This document shows, one piece after another, positions 9,820 to 19,991 of a stretch of DNA of 64,000 nucleotides (position 1 is the stretch's first letter; the number at the start of each line of letters is the position of its first letter). The position numbers and the translations under genes were made by a program. Source of the DNA: Corallococcus macrosporus DSM 14697 (GTDB lineage: Bacteria; Myxococcota; Myxococcia; Myxococcales; Myxococcaceae); NCBI RefSeq assembly GCF_002305895.1, contig NZ_CP022203.1:5310501-5374500 (forward strand). The letters are read 5' to 3'. Under the pieces are notes generated by a model. It was not told the origin of the DNA. It saw only the letters and a program-made list of their open reading frames with translations, and searched no databases.

Positions 9820-11249
9820 CGCCCACCTCCCGGCGCGCCGGCCCGCGCCGCGACCTCGCGCGCGAACGCCTCGGACGCGTCCAGCTCGTGCTGGAGCTGC
9901 TTCACCTCGCTGACCGGCACCGGCGGCAGCAGCTTGAGGAACAGGAGGAAGCCCAGGCCGAAGAAGCCCAGCGTCCCGGCCAGCAGGGACAGGTCCACCC
10001 AGGTGGGCGCGTAGTGCCGCCAGCTGCTCGGCAGGAAGTCCTCGCTGAGGGGCGCCACGACAATCATGTAGCGCTCCAGCCACATGCCCAGGTTGACCAG
10101 CAACGCGGCCCCCCACAGCACCACCGGCGAGGTGCGCGGCCGGCCCCACCAGAACACCTGCGGCACCAGCACGTTGCAGGTGACGACGGTCCAGAACAGC
10201 GGCGCGTAGGGGCCGGTGCGCAGGATGCCCATCACGTGCATCTCGTAGGGGTTGCCGCTGTACCAGCCGAAGAAGTGCTCCTGCACATAGCCGTAGGCCA
10301 CGAACAGCCCGGCCACGAGCATCAGCCGCGCCAGCACGTCCAGGTGCGCCTGCGTCACCACGTGGTGCAGCCGCAGCACCCGGCGGGCGGGGAGCAGCAG
10401 GCACAGCACCATGGCCAGGCCGGAGAAGATGGCGCCCGCCACGAAGTACGGCGGGAAGACGGTGGTGTGCCAGCCGGGGAGCTGGGCCACCGCGAAGTCG
10501 AAGGAGACGATGGTGTGCACCGAGACCACCAGCGGCGTGGCGAGCCCCGCCAGCAGCAGGTAGCCGGTCCGCCAGCGCAGCCAGTGCCGCGCGCTGCCCC
10601 GCCAGCCCAGCGACAGGAGCCCCCACGCCCGGCGCTTCCACGTCTGCCGCGCGGTGTCCCGGGCCGTGGCCAGGTCCGGGAGCAGGCCCATGTACCAGAA
10701 CAGGACGGAGACGGTGAGGTACGTGAGGATGGCCACGATGTCCCACGTCAGCGGCGAGCGGAACTGCGGCCACATGCGCAGCGCGCTGGGGTACGGCACC
10801 AGCCAGTAGAACTTCCACGGCCGGCCCAGGTGCAGCAGGGGGAACAGGCCCGCGCAGGCCACGGCGAACAGCGTCATCGCCTCCGCCATGCGGTTGACCG
10901 AGCTGCGCCACTTCTCACCGAAGAGCAGCAGGATGGCGGAGATGAGCGTGCCGGCGTGGCCAATGCCAATCCACCACACGAAGTTGATGATGCCGAAGGC
11001 CCAGGCCACCGGGATGTTGTTGCCCCACGTGCCCACGCCCTTCCCCAGCGTCACGCCGATGGCCACCACCAGCAGCGCGGTGAGCGCCGAGCACAGGCCC
11101 ACCAGCGCCCACCAGCCCGGGCCGGGCGGGCCCAGCACGGGCCGCAGCAGCGACTCGCCCAGCGCCGCGTCGGCGTAGCGGCCCTCCAGGAGGGAGTGCC
11201 GCACCAGCGGGTCCGCCGTCACCGGCGCCTTGGGGGCGGGCTCGCTCAC
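9816..11249 (-). CDS. actC: Alternative complex III subunit ActC (NrfD/PsrC family)
   Basis: A 477-residue integral membrane protein with about ten helices, of the NrfD/PsrC quinol-interacting family. Visible family segments are [40 protein letters not shown] and [19 protein letters not shown]. In alternative complex III it is the main quinol-oxidising membrane subunit and docks to ActB. Start is GTG at 11249, overlapping the actB stop as GTGA. The last 40 residues form a charged helix ([20 protein letters not shown]) that may be a coiled tail. Confidence 0.92.
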   Translation of the reverse strand: MSEPAPKAPVTADPLVRHSLLEGRYADAALGESLLRPVLGPPGPGWWALVGLCSALTALLVVAIGVTLGKGVGTWGNNIPVAWAFGIINFVWWIGIGHAGTLISAILLLFGEKWRSSVNRMAEAMTLFAVACAGLFPLLHLGRPWKFYWLVPYPSALRMWPQFRSPLTWDIVAILTYLTVSVLFWYMGLLPDLATARDTARQTWKRRAWGLLSLGWRGSARHWLRWRTGYLLLAGLATPLVVSVHTIVSFDFAVAQLPGWHTTVFPPYFVAGAIFSGLAMVLCLLLPARRVLRLHHVVTQAHLDVLARLMLVAGLFVAYGYVQEHFFGWYSGNPYEMHVMGILRTGPYAPLFWTVVTCNVLVPQVFWWGRPRTSPVVLWGAALLVNLGMWLERYMIVVAPLSEDFLPSSWRHYAPTWVDLSLLAGTLGFFGLGFLLFLKLLPPVPVSEVKQLQHELDASEAFAREVAARAGAPGGGR

Positions 11250-14206
11250 GTCAGCGCCTTTGAGGGGTTCTTCAGCCGGATGAGGTGGACGCCGCGCGGG
11301 CGCGTGCCCAGCTCGTGCAGCAGCGCGTAGTGGCGCGCGTCCGCGTGCAGGCGGGAGACGGCCGCGTCCGGGTGGTTGAGGTCGCCGAAGACGAGCGCCT
11401 GCGTGGGGCACGCCTGCGCGCAGGCGGTGATGACTTCACCCGGCCGGATGGCGCGCCCCTCCACCCGGGCGGTGATGCGCGCCGCCTCGATGCGCTGCAC
11501 GCAGTACGTGCACTTCTCCATCACCCCGCGCGAGCGCACCGACACGTCCGGGTTCCGGTATGTCCGGGCCAGCGGCTCCCCCCCGGTGTAGCTCAGGTAG
11601 TTGAAGCGCCGGACCTTGTAGGGGCAGTTGTTGGAGCAGTACCGCGTGCCGATGCAGCGGTTGTAGACCATCTGGTTCAGCCCCTCGTCCGAGTGGACGG
11701 TGGCGGCCACCGGGCACACGTACTCGCAGGGCGCGTACTCGCAGTGCACGCACATCAGCGGCTGGGTGATGACGCCCGGGTCGTCGTCGCTGCCCAGGAA
11801 GTACCGGTCGATGCGCAGCCAGTGCATCTCCCGGCCGCGGAGGACCTGCTCCCGGCCCACCGAGGGGATGTTGTTCTCCGCCTGGCAGGCCACCACGCAC
11901 GCGCTGCAGCCGGTGCACCGGTGCAGGTCGATGGCCATGCCCCAGCGGTGCGGCGGCGCCACGGGCCGGGGCACCGGCGGATACAGGTGCGGCATCGGCT
12001 CCTGGAAAGCCTTCAGCATCGCGTCCTCGTGGGCCTCGAAGTTCTCCCGCGTCGTCTGGAGGGCCAGCGGCCGCTCCTCCATGCGCCAGTGCTCCTGGGT
12101 GAGGGCGAACGCGTGGTGTCCCTCCAGCCGGGTGAGGCGCGCGCCAGCCACGGCCCAGGGCGCGTCCTGGAGGCGCAGCGCGTAGGCGTTGAAGCCCACG
12201 CCGGCGGCCACCGGGCCCCCCCGGGCGCGCCCGTAGCCGAGCGGCAGCGTGACGGTGTCATCCGCCTGCCCGGGCACCACGAGCACTGGGGCCTCCAGCG
12301 CCCGGCCGCGCGCCTCCAGCCGCACGCGAGAGCCCCGCTCCAGCCCCAGCCGCGCGGCCGTGGCCGGGCTCACCTGCGCGGCGTTGTCCCAGGTCACCTT
12401 CGTGATGGGGTCTGGCAGCTCCTGCAGCCAGGGGTTGGCGCCGAACCGGCCGTCGAACACCTTGGCGTCCGGCACCAGGTGCAGCTCGAGCGGCGCTCCG
12501 TCCGGCGGCGGCAGGGCCCGCGCCGCGGCGAGCACCGCGGCGGTGTCCACGCGCGCCTCCAGCGTGGGGAGCCGCGTGTCCGGGATGACGCCGTCGGCGA
12601 GCCAGCCCTCCCACACCGCCTCGTGGGTCCCCGTGCGCTCGCGCCACTGGGCCCGCAGCCGCTCATAGGCGGTGGACTCCAGGTCGCCGGTGAAGGCCGC
12701 CAGCAGCTCCAGCGGCGCCACCGCGCCCTCCACCAACGGGGCGATGAGCGGCTGGAGGATGGTGACGGTGCCGTCGGGCGCGCGGCCGTCCTCCCAGGCC
12801 TCGTAGGGGTGCGTGGACGGGACGCTCCACGCGCAGGCGGCCGCCGTCTCGTCGTCGTGGAGCGCGCAGTACACCGCGTCGCGCACGCGGCCCAGCGCCT
12901 CGCCCAGCGGCACGTCCGCGGGGGCGCGGTAGACAGGGTTCCAGGCAGTGATGAGCAGCGTGTCCACCGCCCCCGCGCGCAGCTCCTCCACCAGCGCGGG
13001 CAGGGCCGCGAAGTCCGGCGCGGGCAGCAGCGTGTCCTCCACCAGCGCCACGGTGGTGCCCAGCGCGCCCAGGGCCTCGTTGACGCCGTGGGCCAGCGCG
13101 TGCACCGCAGCGGGCTGCCGCGCCCCGGCCACCACCAGCGCCCGGCGCCCCTGCCCCGCGAGGTCCCTGGCCGCCGCCGCGAGCCAGCGCCGCTCCACGT
13201 CGCTCAGGAGGGGGGCGCCCTCGGACAGCCCCGCCAGCTCCGCGCGGCCCAGCGCCCGCCCCACCTCGGCGGCGAGCGCGCGCGCCAGGTGGGGCACGCG
13301 GGACGGCCGGGCCCGGAGCCGCTCATCCGCGAAGGCCCCGGTGACGGAGAGGTGGCTCTCCACCACCCACAGCCGGTTCATGTCGGCGGGCGTGCGGGCG
13401 GAGATGAAGTCGCGCGCGGCGCGGGGACTGCCGGGCAGCGTGGCGAGGAAGTCCTCCTCCAGCGACACGACCGCGCGCGCGGCGCCGAAGCGGGGCAGCG
13501 CCACCAGCGGGCGACCGAAGGCGAGGCGCGCCCCCTCCCGCGAGGCCCCCGTGTCCGTGGCGCTGAAGGGCACCACGCGGGCCCGCGGGTAGCGCTCCAT
13601 CAGCCGGGCATGGGCCCGCGCCCACAGCGGCGAGGCGGAGGGCTCCACCAGCAAGCGCAGCCCGGCGCCGCCGTCCGTGCGGGCCGCGCGCTCGCGCAGC
13701 CGGGCGAAGACGGCGGCCCGCGTCGTGGGCACGCCCTGGTGGCGGACCACCCGCGCGCGGTGCGGGTCATAGAGCCCCAGCAGCGAGGCCTGCTCGTGCG
13801 CGCCAGCCGCCCCCAGGCTCTCCGGCTGCAAGGGGTTGCCCTCCACCTTGGTGGGCCGGCCCTCGTGGCTGCGCACCACCAGCCCCCGCACGTGCCCCTC
13901 CAGGGCCAGGCCCGTGGCGTAGTGGAGCGGCACACCCGGCGTCACCTCGGGGGGCTGGCGCGAGTACGGCATCACCTTCTCGGGCGGCGGGCGGAAGCAG
14001 CCGGACAGGTGCGCGGCCGCCGCGCCGAACGCGGCCAGCTCCAGCAGCGTCCGCCGGGAGAGCCCCTCGGGCGGGCGGGCGGCGCCGGGCGGGAACTCCC
14101 CCTCCGCCGGGGCGGGCGCGGCGGCGCGGCGCTCCTCCAGGCTCCGCCACGCCGGCGGCGCGTCCGCGAGCACCGGCAGCGGGTATCGGTCCTTCACCGG
14201 TGGCAT
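11246..14206 (-). CDS. actB: Alternative complex III subunit ActB (molybdopterin-type fold plus Fe-S domain)
   Basis: A 986-residue periplasmic protein. The N-terminus holds a twin-arginine signal ([20 protein letters not shown]), followed by a molybdopterin-oxidoreductase-like domain of about 700 residues that in this family carries no molybdenum. The C-terminal quarter is a ferredoxin-like domain with four cysteine groups: [29 protein letters not shown] with CTYC, and CAQACP. These fit three [4Fe-4S] clusters and one [3Fe-4S] cluster. It links quinol oxidation in ActC/ActF to the haems of ActA and ActE. The ATG at 14206 overlaps the actA stop by 13 nt. Confidence 0.93.
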   Translation of the reverse strand: MPPVKDRYPLPVLADAPPAWRSLEERRAAAPAPAEGEFPPGAARPPEGLSRRTLLELAAFGAAAAHLSGCFRPPPEKVMPYSRQPPEVTPGVPLHYATGLALEGHVRGLVVRSHEGRPTKVEGNPLQPESLGAAGAHEQASLLGLYDPHRARVVRHQGVPTTRAAVFARLRERAARTDGGAGLRLLVEPSASPLWARAHARLMERYPRARVVPFSATDTGASREGARLAFGRPLVALPRFGAARAVVSLEEDFLATLPGSPRAARDFISARTPADMNRLWVVESHLSVTGAFADERLRARPSRVPHLARALAAEVGRALGRAELAGLSEGAPLLSDVERRWLAAAARDLAGQGRRALVVAGARQPAAVHALAHGVNEALGALGTTVALVEDTLLPAPDFAALPALVEELRAGAVDTLLITAWNPVYRAPADVPLGEALGRVRDAVYCALHDDETAAACAWSVPSTHPYEAWEDGRAPDGTVTILQPLIAPLVEGAVAPLELLAAFTGDLESTAYERLRAQWRERTGTHEAVWEGWLADGVIPDTRLPTLEARVDTAAVLAAARALPPPDGAPLELHLVPDAKVFDGRFGANPWLQELPDPITKVTWDNAAQVSPATAARLGLERGSRVRLEARGRALEAPVLVVPGQADDTVTLPLGYGRARGGPVAAGVGFNAYALRLQDAPWAVAGARLTRLEGHHAFALTQEHWRMEERPLALQTTRENFEAHEDAMLKAFQEPMPHLYPPVPRPVAPPHRWGMAIDLHRCTGCSACVVACQAENNIPSVGREQVLRGREMHWLRIDRYFLGSDDDPGVITQPLMCVHCEYAPCEYVCPVAATVHSDEGLNQMVYNRCIGTRYCSNNCPYKVRRFNYLSYTGGEPLARTYRNPDVSVRSRGVMEKCTYCVQRIEAARITARVEGRAIRPGEVITACAQACPTQALVFGDLNHPDAAVSRLHADARHYALLHELGTRPRGVHLIRLKNPSKALT

Positions 14207-14841
14207 GTATTGCACTCGACGCGAGGGTGGACGTTCAGGGCCCGCTGCACCTGGAGCCCCGCCTGGCGGGCATCCCCCGGCGGCCGCCACGTCATGTCGG
14301 CGACGTGCGCCACCGGCCGGAGGTGGGGCGCCGGGTCGCGGTGGCACGCCAGGCACCAGCCCATGGTGAGGGGGGCCACCTGCTCCACCAGCGGCATCTG
14401 GTCCACGCGGCCATGGCAGCTCACGCACCCCACGCCCTTGTGGACGTGGATGGCGTGGTTGAAGAAGACGAAGTCCGGCAGGCGGTGGACGCGGTTCCAG
14501 GGGATGGGCCGGTCCTCGAAGTAGCTCTGACGCACCGGGGCCAGCAGCGCGCTCTCGTTCCAGAGCTGCGCGTGGCAGCCCATGCAGCGGCTGGTGGGCG
14601 GCACCCCCGCGTAGGGGCCCTCCCAGGCGCCCTCGTGGCAGTAGCGACAGCCGATGCCGTCATCCCCCACGTGGTGGCGGTGGTCGAACTGCACCGGCTG
14701 CGGGACGGGCTCGAAGGCGGCGGTGCCCAGGGGGCTGCGCGCCAGCAGCAGGAGCGCCGCCATCCCCAGGACGGGGAGCGCGGCCGTCAGGCCGAGCACG
14801 CCGCGCAGAACGTGATCCGTTCCTGGAGGAAAGAGCCCCAT
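14194..14841 (-). CDS. actA: Alternative complex III subunit ActA (pentahaem cytochrome c)
   Basis: A 215-residue protein with one N-terminal membrane helix (about residues 13-34) and five CxxCH haem sites, starting at Cys65, Cys86, Cys139, Cys163 and Cys210. Several extra histidines (DHRHH, NHAIHVH) can serve as distal ligands. This is the pentahaem ActA subunit that opens alternative complex III operons. The last CxxCH is four residues from the end, so the short C-terminus is complete. It is the first gene of the eleven-gene operon; the promoter must lie in the 353-bp divergent gap upstream. Confidence 0.93.
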   Translation of the reverse strand: MGLFPPGTDHVLRGVLGLTAALPVLGMAALLLLARSPLGTAAFEPVPQPVQFDHRHHVGDDGIGCRYCHEGAWEGPYAGVPPTSRCMGCHAQLWNESALLAPVRQSYFEDRPIPWNRVHRLPDFVFFNHAIHVHKGVGCVSCHGRVDQMPLVEQVAPLTMGWCLACHRDPAPHLRPVAHVADMTWRPPGDARQAGLQVQRALNVHPRVECNTCHR

Positions 14842-15194
14842 ACCCCGCCGGTCCCGAGTCGAACCCCCGGCCTACAGGGGAGCCCGCGGGCGCGCATGGG
14901 TGAAGCCCGCGCCGCTGTCGGCCAGCCCACGGCCCCGGGCTGGCATGTACGCCCGCTCACAGGCGCGCCCGCGCCCGTGATGGGGGCTGTACACAGCCAT
15001 GCGACCAGACGCAGTGCTCGCCTCGCGCCGTCATGAACGCCACGGACGAGGGAGCCGAGGAGCCTCGTCATCACGGCGGGCCCAGATGCCCGGCCCTGGC
15101 GGAGGGCGTCGCGCCGGGCCCGCCCCTGCCCGCCTGGCCGCGACCCGCGCCCGCATGCCTTGTAGTGCCCTGGACACCACCCCAGCTTGAGGCC
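14842..15194. other. Divergent intergenic region between actA and the MscS-type gene
   Basis: 353 bp that must carry the promoter of the respiratory operon and of the channel gene. It contains a short dyad GGCTGT-AC-ACAGCC at 14985-14998. No clear -35/-10 pair stands out in the GC-rich sequence. An in-frame upstream extension of the channel gene to 15033 exists but has no ribosome site and codes for a Pro/Ala/Arg-rich leader, so it was not used. Confidence 0.5.
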
Positions 15195-16163
15195 ATGGAC
15201 CTGTTCGGCGTGCGCATCCTCGGCCTCAACGCCGAGACCTTGCACAAGGTGGCGCTGTCGCTCGTCGTGGTCGTGGCGGTGCTGGGCGTGCGCGCGCTGC
15301 TGACCGTGGTGGTGGGACTGGGCACGGGCGTGTCCCGCCGCACCATCTGGACGCGCAAGGGCATCCGGCTCGCCTTCGGGGCGGTGGGGACGCTGCTGCT
15401 GCTCTCCATCTGGTTCGACAACCCCAACCGCCTGGCCACCTTCCTGGGCCTGCTGGCCGGAGGGCTCGCCTTCGCCTCGCAGAACGCGGTGCTGTCCGTG
15501 GCGGGCTACTTCGTCATCGTCTTCGGCAAGACGTTCGACCTGGGCGACCGCATCCAGATTGGAGACGTCCGCGGAGACGTGCTGGACATCGGCCTGCTCA
15601 AGACGACGGTGATGGAGATGGGGGTGCCGGCGCTGCTGATGCCCGACCCGCACCACTGGGTGGCCTCGCGCCAGTACACCGGGCGCGTCGTCACCATCAC
15701 CAACGCGGAGGTCTTCAAGCAGCCAACGTACAACTACACGCGCAGCTTCAACTTCCTCTGGGAGGAGCTGCGGCTGCCCCTGCGGTACCAGGCCGACCTC
15801 CCGCGCGCCGAGGCCATCGTCCTGGCGGCCGTGCGCGAGGCCACCGCCGGCATCATCGAGGAGGGCCACCGCGACCTGGCGCAACTGCGCGAGCGCTTCC
15901 TCATCCACGCGAGCGAGCTGGAGCCCCGCGTCTACCTGCGCCTCACGGACAACTGGGTGGAGCTGAGCGCGCGGTTCCTCGTGAAGACCTATGGCGTGCG
16001 CGAGGTGAAGGACGCCATCTCCCGGCGCGTGCTCGCGCGCTTCCGCGAGGAGGGCATCGACCTGGCGTCCTCCACCCTGGAGGTGGTGCGGTTGCCTCGC
16101 GTCGAGCTGCGCGCCGCGGAGGACGCCGGTCCCGCCGACGCCTCCCTGCCCGCGGACTCCTGA
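15195..16163 (+). CDS. MscS-family mechanosensitive channel protein
   Basis: A 322-residue protein with three N-terminal hydrophobic helices (about residues 17-38, 55-72 and 80-108). The third is the Gly/Ala-rich pore helix of MscS (TFLGLLAGGLAFASQNAVLS), followed by the beta-domain motif FGKTFDLGDRIQIGDVRGDV and a mixed C-terminal domain. It should open under membrane tension and release solutes. The ATG at 15195 is just behind GAGG and directly precedes the first helix. An insert around GVPALLMPDPHHWVASRQYTG lengthens the beta domain relative to E. coli MscS. It ends 7 bp from the convergent TPP enzyme remnant. Confidence 0.9.
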   Translation: MDLFGVRILGLNAETLHKVALSLVVVVAVLGVRALLTVVVGLGTGVSRRTIWTRKGIRLAFGAVGTLLLLSIWFDNPNRLATFLGLLAGGLAFASQNAVLSVAGYFVIVFGKTFDLGDRIQIGDVRGDVLDIGLLKTTVMEMGVPALLMPDPHHWVASRQYTGRVVTITNAEVFKQPTYNYTRSFNFLWEELRLPLRYQADLPRAEAIVLAAVREATAGIIEEGHRDLAQLRERFLIHASELEPRVYLRLTDNWVELSARFLVKTYGVREVKDAISRRVLARFREEGIDLASSTLEVVRLPRVELRAAEDAGPADASLPADS

Positions 16164-16170
16164 CGCGCCC

Positions 16171-17724
16171 CTACGCCTTGTGCGGCAGGAGCTTGTCCAC
16201 CATGCCGCGGATGGACTGCCTGACGATGCCCGCCGTGTCCTCGTCCCCGGACAGGAGGGCCGAGGCGAAGTGACGGGCCTGCTCGAAGGTGATGTGCGGC
16301 GACAGCGGCGGCACGTTCGGGTCCGTGTAGGCCTCCAGCACCACGGGCCGGTTCGCGGAGAGCGCCTCGTCCCAGGCGCGGGCCAGTTGCTCCGGGCGGT
16401 CCACGCGCACGCCGCGCAGCCCCAGCGACTCCGCGTAGCGCGCATAGGGGAAGTCCGGCAGCGTCTGTGTGGCGGGCGTCTTCGGGTCTCCGGCCATGAC
16501 CCGCTGCTCCCACGTCACCTGGTTGAGGTCGCGGTTGTTGAGCACCAGCACGACGAAGCGTGGGTCCTTCCACTCCTTCCAGTACTTCGCCACCGTGATG
16601 AGCTCCGCGTTACCGTTCATCTGCATCGCGCCGTCCCCCACCATGGCCAGCACCGGCCTGTGTGGGAACGCGAACTTCGCCCCGATGGCGTACGGCATCC
16701 CGCAGCCCATGGTGGCGAGGTTGCCGGACAGAGACGCCATCATCCCCTTGCGAATCTTCACGTCCCGGGCGAACCAGTTCGTCCCCGAGCCCGAGTCCGC
16801 CGTCAGGATGACGCCGTCGGGCAGCCTGGGGCTCAGCTCCCAGAAGACGCGCTGGGGGTTGATGGGGTCGGCCGGGTTCATCGCCTGCGCCTCCAGCAGC
16901 TTCCACCACTGGCGGATGCCCTTCTCCAACTGCTCGCGCCAGCTCCGGTCCTGCTTGCGCTGGAGCAGGGGCAGCAGCGCGCGCAGCGTCTCCTTGCTGT
17001 CACCCGAGAGCGCCACCTCCATGGGGTAGCGGATGGCGAGCATGCGCCCGTCGAGGTCAATCTGCACGCCGCGCGCCTGGCCCTCGGGGGGGAGGAACTC
17101 CGCGTAGGGGAAGCTGGTGCCCACCATCAACAAGGTGTCGCAGCCCATCATCATGTCCCAGGAGGGCCGGGTCCCCAGCAAGCCGATGGCGCCCGTCACG
17201 AAGGGCAGCGCGTCCGGCAGCGCCGCCTTGCCCAGCAGCGCCTTGGCCACGCCAGCGCCCAGCAGGTCCGCCACCTCCACCACCTCGTCGGCGGCGTTCA
17301 TCGCGCCCGCGCCGATGAGGATGGACACCTTCTTGCCCGCGTTGAGCACGTCCGCGGCGCGGCGCAGGTCCTTCTCCTGGGGGATGACGTGCGGCGGGCT
17401 GAAGTCCACGCTGGAGTGGACGGTGCCGTGCTTCCGCGGCGGCGGCTGGTACGCCAGCTCCTGCACATCATTGGGGATGATGACGCACGTCACCGAGCGC
17501 TGGTGCAGGGCGATGCGCACCGCCCGGTCAATGGCGTGACGGACGGCGGAGGGCTTCGTCACCATGGTGACGTACTCGCTGGCCACGGCCTTGAAGAGCG
17601 TGGTGAGGTCCACCTCCTGCTGGTAGTGGCCGCCCAGGGCCGAGCGCGCCTGCTGGCCGACGATGGCCACCACGGGCTGGTGGTCCAGCTTGGCGTCATA
17701 GAGCCCGTTGAGCGTGCGCGTCAG
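16171..17724 (-). pseudogene. Thiamine-pyrophosphate enzyme (pyruvate oxidase/acetolactate synthase-like), 5' end missing
   Basis: 517 codons of a TPP-dependent enzyme of the POX/ALS family. The readable part begins in the middle of the N-terminal PYR domain at LNGLYDAKLDHQPVVAIVGQ, then has the central domain and the C-terminal TPP-binding domain with GDGAMQMNGNAEL and LNN. Relatives carry about 75-85 more residues before this point, including the catalytic Glu and the TSGPG motif. Here homology stops abruptly at the stop codon of the upstream enolase-type gene, which is in another frame. No plausible start codon or ribosome site exists at the junction. A deletion joining the two genes is the simplest reading; an assembly error is the alternative. 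A short product from an internal GTG would lack the active-site Glu. Confidence 0.8.
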
Positions 17725-18839
17725 GCCAGGGGACCGACCGCGTAGCGCGCCGCGTCCGCGCGCTTCAACTCCAGGCCCAGGCCCGGCCGCGTCAGGTCCG
17801 GAGCCAGCGCCCCCTGCCGGACAGGCGCCACGCCGTCGAAGAGCATCCGCTCCAGCCGGACATGGTCGTGAAAGTACTCGAGGTGCACCAATCGCCGCGC
17901 CGCGCACGCCACATGGACATGGAGCGCGGGGGCGCAATGGGCCGACAGCGGCACGCCGAACGCGTCACACAGCGCGTCCGCCTGGAGGAACCCGCTGATG
18001 CCCAGGCAGCGGGTGGCGTCCGCCTGGAGCACGTCCACCGCGCCCGCCTCCAGCATGCGCCGGAAATAGAGGCCACTGTCTCCATACTCTCCCGCGGCCA
18101 CGGCCATGCCGGCGGGGACGCGGGCGCGCAGGCGGTGGAGCCCGTCCAGGTCATCGCTGGAGACGGGCTCCTCGAACCAGGAGACGCCATGGGCCGCGAA
18201 GCGCTCCGCGAGCAACAGGGCCTGCGCCACCGTGTACGCGCCGTTGCCATCCACGAAGAGCGCCGCGCGCGGCCCGATGGCGCGCCGCGCGGCCTCCACC
18301 CGGGCCGGGTCCTCATCGGGGCGGCTGCCCACCTTCATCTTCACCCGGGGAATCCCCTGCTCCACCCAGCCGGCGAGCTGGGCCTGAAGCCGCGCGATGG
18401 GATACGAGGTGAAGCCCCCGCTGCCGTAGACAGGGGCCGCGGACCGCGCCGCGCCCAGCAGCCGCACCAGCGGCACCTCCAGCAGGCGCGCCTTGGTGTC
18501 CCACAGCGCCACGTCCACCGCGGAGAGCGCCATGGCCACCAGCCCCGGCCGCCCCTTGTTGCGGACCTGTCCCAGCAACGTGCGCATCCGCGCCGGGACG
18601 TCCATCACGTCGTGTCCCTGGAGCCCGCGGGCGAGCGAGCGACGGATGAGGTCCGCCGCCGAGGCGTCGGCATACGTGTAGCCGAGCCCGCGCGTGCCGC
18701 CCGCCGTCAGCTCCACCACCACGAGCGTCGTGCTGTTCCATTCGGCGGTGCCGTCCGCCTCCGGCGCATCCGTTGGTATCTCATACGCCTGGACGTCGCA
18801 GCGCTCGATGGGAACCGCCTCGCTGTGCTTCAGGACCAT
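17721..18839 (-). CDS. Enolase-superfamily enzyme (mandelate racemase/muconate lactonizing type)
   Basis: A 372-residue enzyme with the N-terminal capping domain and (beta/alpha)7 barrel of the superfamily. Active-site features are visible: the KMK lysine pair, metal ligands in LFVDGN (Asp), WFEEP (Glu) and AAGE (Glu), and His in SAHCAPALHVH. It abstracts a proton alpha to a carboxylate; the substrate (probably an acid sugar or related compound) is unknown. The ATG at 18839 is used because GGAGGAG precedes it directly; an ATG 15 bp upstream has no such site. Its 3' end looks complete (RPGLGLELKRADAARYAV) and abuts the truncated TPP enzyme gene. Confidence 0.88.
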   Translation of the reverse strand: MVLKHSEAVPIERCDVQAYEIPTDAPEADGTAEWNSTTLVVVELTAGGTRGLGYTYADASAADLIRRSLARGLQGHDVMDVPARMRTLLGQVRNKGRPGLVAMALSAVDVALWDTKARLLEVPLVRLLGAARSAAPVYGSGGFTSYPIARLQAQLAGWVEQGIPRVKMKVGSRPDEDPARVEAARRAIGPRAALFVDGNGAYTVAQALLLAERFAAHGVSWFEEPVSSDDLDGLHRLRARVPAGMAVAAGEYGDSGLYFRRMLEAGAVDVLQADATRCLGISGFLQADALCDAFGVPLSAHCAPALHVHVACAARRLVHLEYFHDHVRLERMLFDGVAPVRQGALAPDLTRPGLGLELKRADAARYAVGPLA

Positions 18840-18904
18840 GGCCTCTCCTCCCATGTCTGTCGCCCGCGCCAGCCAGCGCGCGCACGCGTGGGCAGCTTTC
18901 CTCC

Positions 18905-19414
18905 ATGAAGCCTATTGACTGGCACGGCCTCTGGGTTCCGGACCTCCACCCACTGGAGGTCATCATCCGCGTCTCGCTGGTGTTCCTCTTCGTGCAGTTC
19001 GTCCTGCGGCTGGTGGGACGCAAGGAGCTGAGCCGCTACGCCAGCTTCGACCTGGCCCTGCTCTTCCTCCTCACGGTCTGCATGCGGATGACCATCGTGG
19101 CCAACGACGACAGCCTCACCACGGGCTTCATCGCGCTGGCCACGATGGGCGCGTGGGACAGGCTCTTCTCCTGGCTCGCCTACCGCGACCACCGCGCGGC
19201 CCGGCTGCTGGAAGGCCGGTCGCTGGAGCTGATTCGCGCAGGCCGCCTGGTGCACGCCAACCTGCGCAGGTCGCGCATCTCCCAGAAGGAGCTCCTCAGC
19301 CAACTGCGCACGCACGGCCGCGACGACCTGGGCGCCGTCCACGCGGCGTTCCTCGAACCGAGCGGCCAGGTGACCTTCCTCTTCCGCGACGTGGAGCGTG
19401 CCCCGCTCAGGTGA
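18905..19414 (+). CDS. Second DUF421 / YetF-type membrane protein
   Basis: A 169-residue relative of the protein at 846. It has a membrane part with helices around residues 16-36, 45-62 and 66-84 and motifs FVLRLVGRKELSRYASFDLA and LLFLLTVCMRMTIV, followed by a small soluble domain with SRISQKELLSQLRTHG. The family's function is unknown. It is divergent from the enolase-type gene (65-bp gap) and its stop overlaps the convergent holin-like gene by 8 nt. The ATG at 18905 lacks a strong Shine-Dalgarno sequence, but it is the first start before the conserved region. Confidence 0.83.
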   Translation: MKPIDWHGLWVPDLHPLEVIIRVSLVFLFVQFVLRLVGRKELSRYASFDLALLFLLTVCMRMTIVANDDSLTTGFIALATMGAWDRLFSWLAYRDHRAARLLEGRSLELIRAGRLVHANLRRSRISQKELLSQLRTHGRDDLGAVHAAFLEPSGQVTFLFRDVERAPLR

Positions 19415-19793
19415 GCTGCTGGTCCAACTTGTCCAGATCTCGCCGCACCTGTGAGCCCACGGCGGCCAGCGGGTGCCGGGGGAGGCACCGCACCCCCACG
19501 AGCGCCAGACCGGCCGCGCCCCCCACCAGCCCCAGTCCCAACAAGGCCGCGCGCCCCGGATGCGCCAGCAGCACCTTGGCCAGGGAGAGCGTCAGGGCGG
19601 AGACCCCGCCGAGCGCCAACAGTCCCGCTCCGCCCCAAAACACAGCACCAGAGGAGATATCGCGCGCCTCGGCGTGCAGCGCCCGCCGTGTCCGGTCCGC
19701 CTCCCCTCGGAGCAGCTTCCGGCCGACGTCCAACGTCTTGTCCAGCAGCCCACCCGGTGCCTGCTCGCCCTGGTTCCCACCCGCCTGCGCCAT
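19407..19793 (-). CDS. Small membrane protein, YqjE / phage-holin-like
   Basis: A 128-residue protein: a polar N-terminus with a helix (LLDKTLDVGRKLLRGEADRT), two hydrophobic segments (about residues 50-72 and 78-98) and a charged tail. This is the layout of the holin-superfamily-III/YqjE group of small membrane proteins, which in chromosomal context are usually not lysis proteins. The ATG at 19793 is behind AAGGAG; longer frames upstream are Pro/Cys-rich and lack a site. The family call is tentative and rests on topology. Confidence 0.65.
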   Translation of the reverse strand: MAQAGGNQGEQAPGGLLDKTLDVGRKLLRGEADRTRRALHAEARDISSGAVFWGGAGLLALGGVSALTLSLAKVLLAHPGRAALLGLGLVGGAAGLALVGVRCLPRHPLAAVGSQVRRDLDKLDQQLT

Positions 19794-19991
19794 GTCCACT
19801 CCTTTCGCCCCAGCCTGCGAGGGGCACCCGCGGCCACGCACGAAAGCTATTGGCTCCCGGTGCGAAAATGCACCAGACGGGCAAACGGGCACGCGTGAGC
19901 GAGAGGCCTTTCAACGCCGAACGTGTGGCACCCTCGCCCCAGGCAAAGCAATTCTGGCCACTGCGAATAACAGCCCCCGTAGAATCGCTCA

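Noticed and set aside
11285-14524. Very long open frame antisense to actB, and similar ones opposite ctaD, the FtsH paralogue and others
   Set aside because: GC-rich coding DNA often leaves the opposite strand open. The products are Arg/His/Ala-rich, with no ribosome site or known motif.
14855-14880. T-arm-like sequence GGGTTCGACTC on the minus strand upstream of actA
   Set aside because: The flanking stem does not pair and no acceptor, D-arm or anticodon arm can be found, so it is not a tRNA.
15033-15194. Upstream extension of the MscS-type gene
   Set aside because: No ribosome site at 15033, and the added residues are a Pro/Ala/Arg-rich leader unlike any channel N-terminus.
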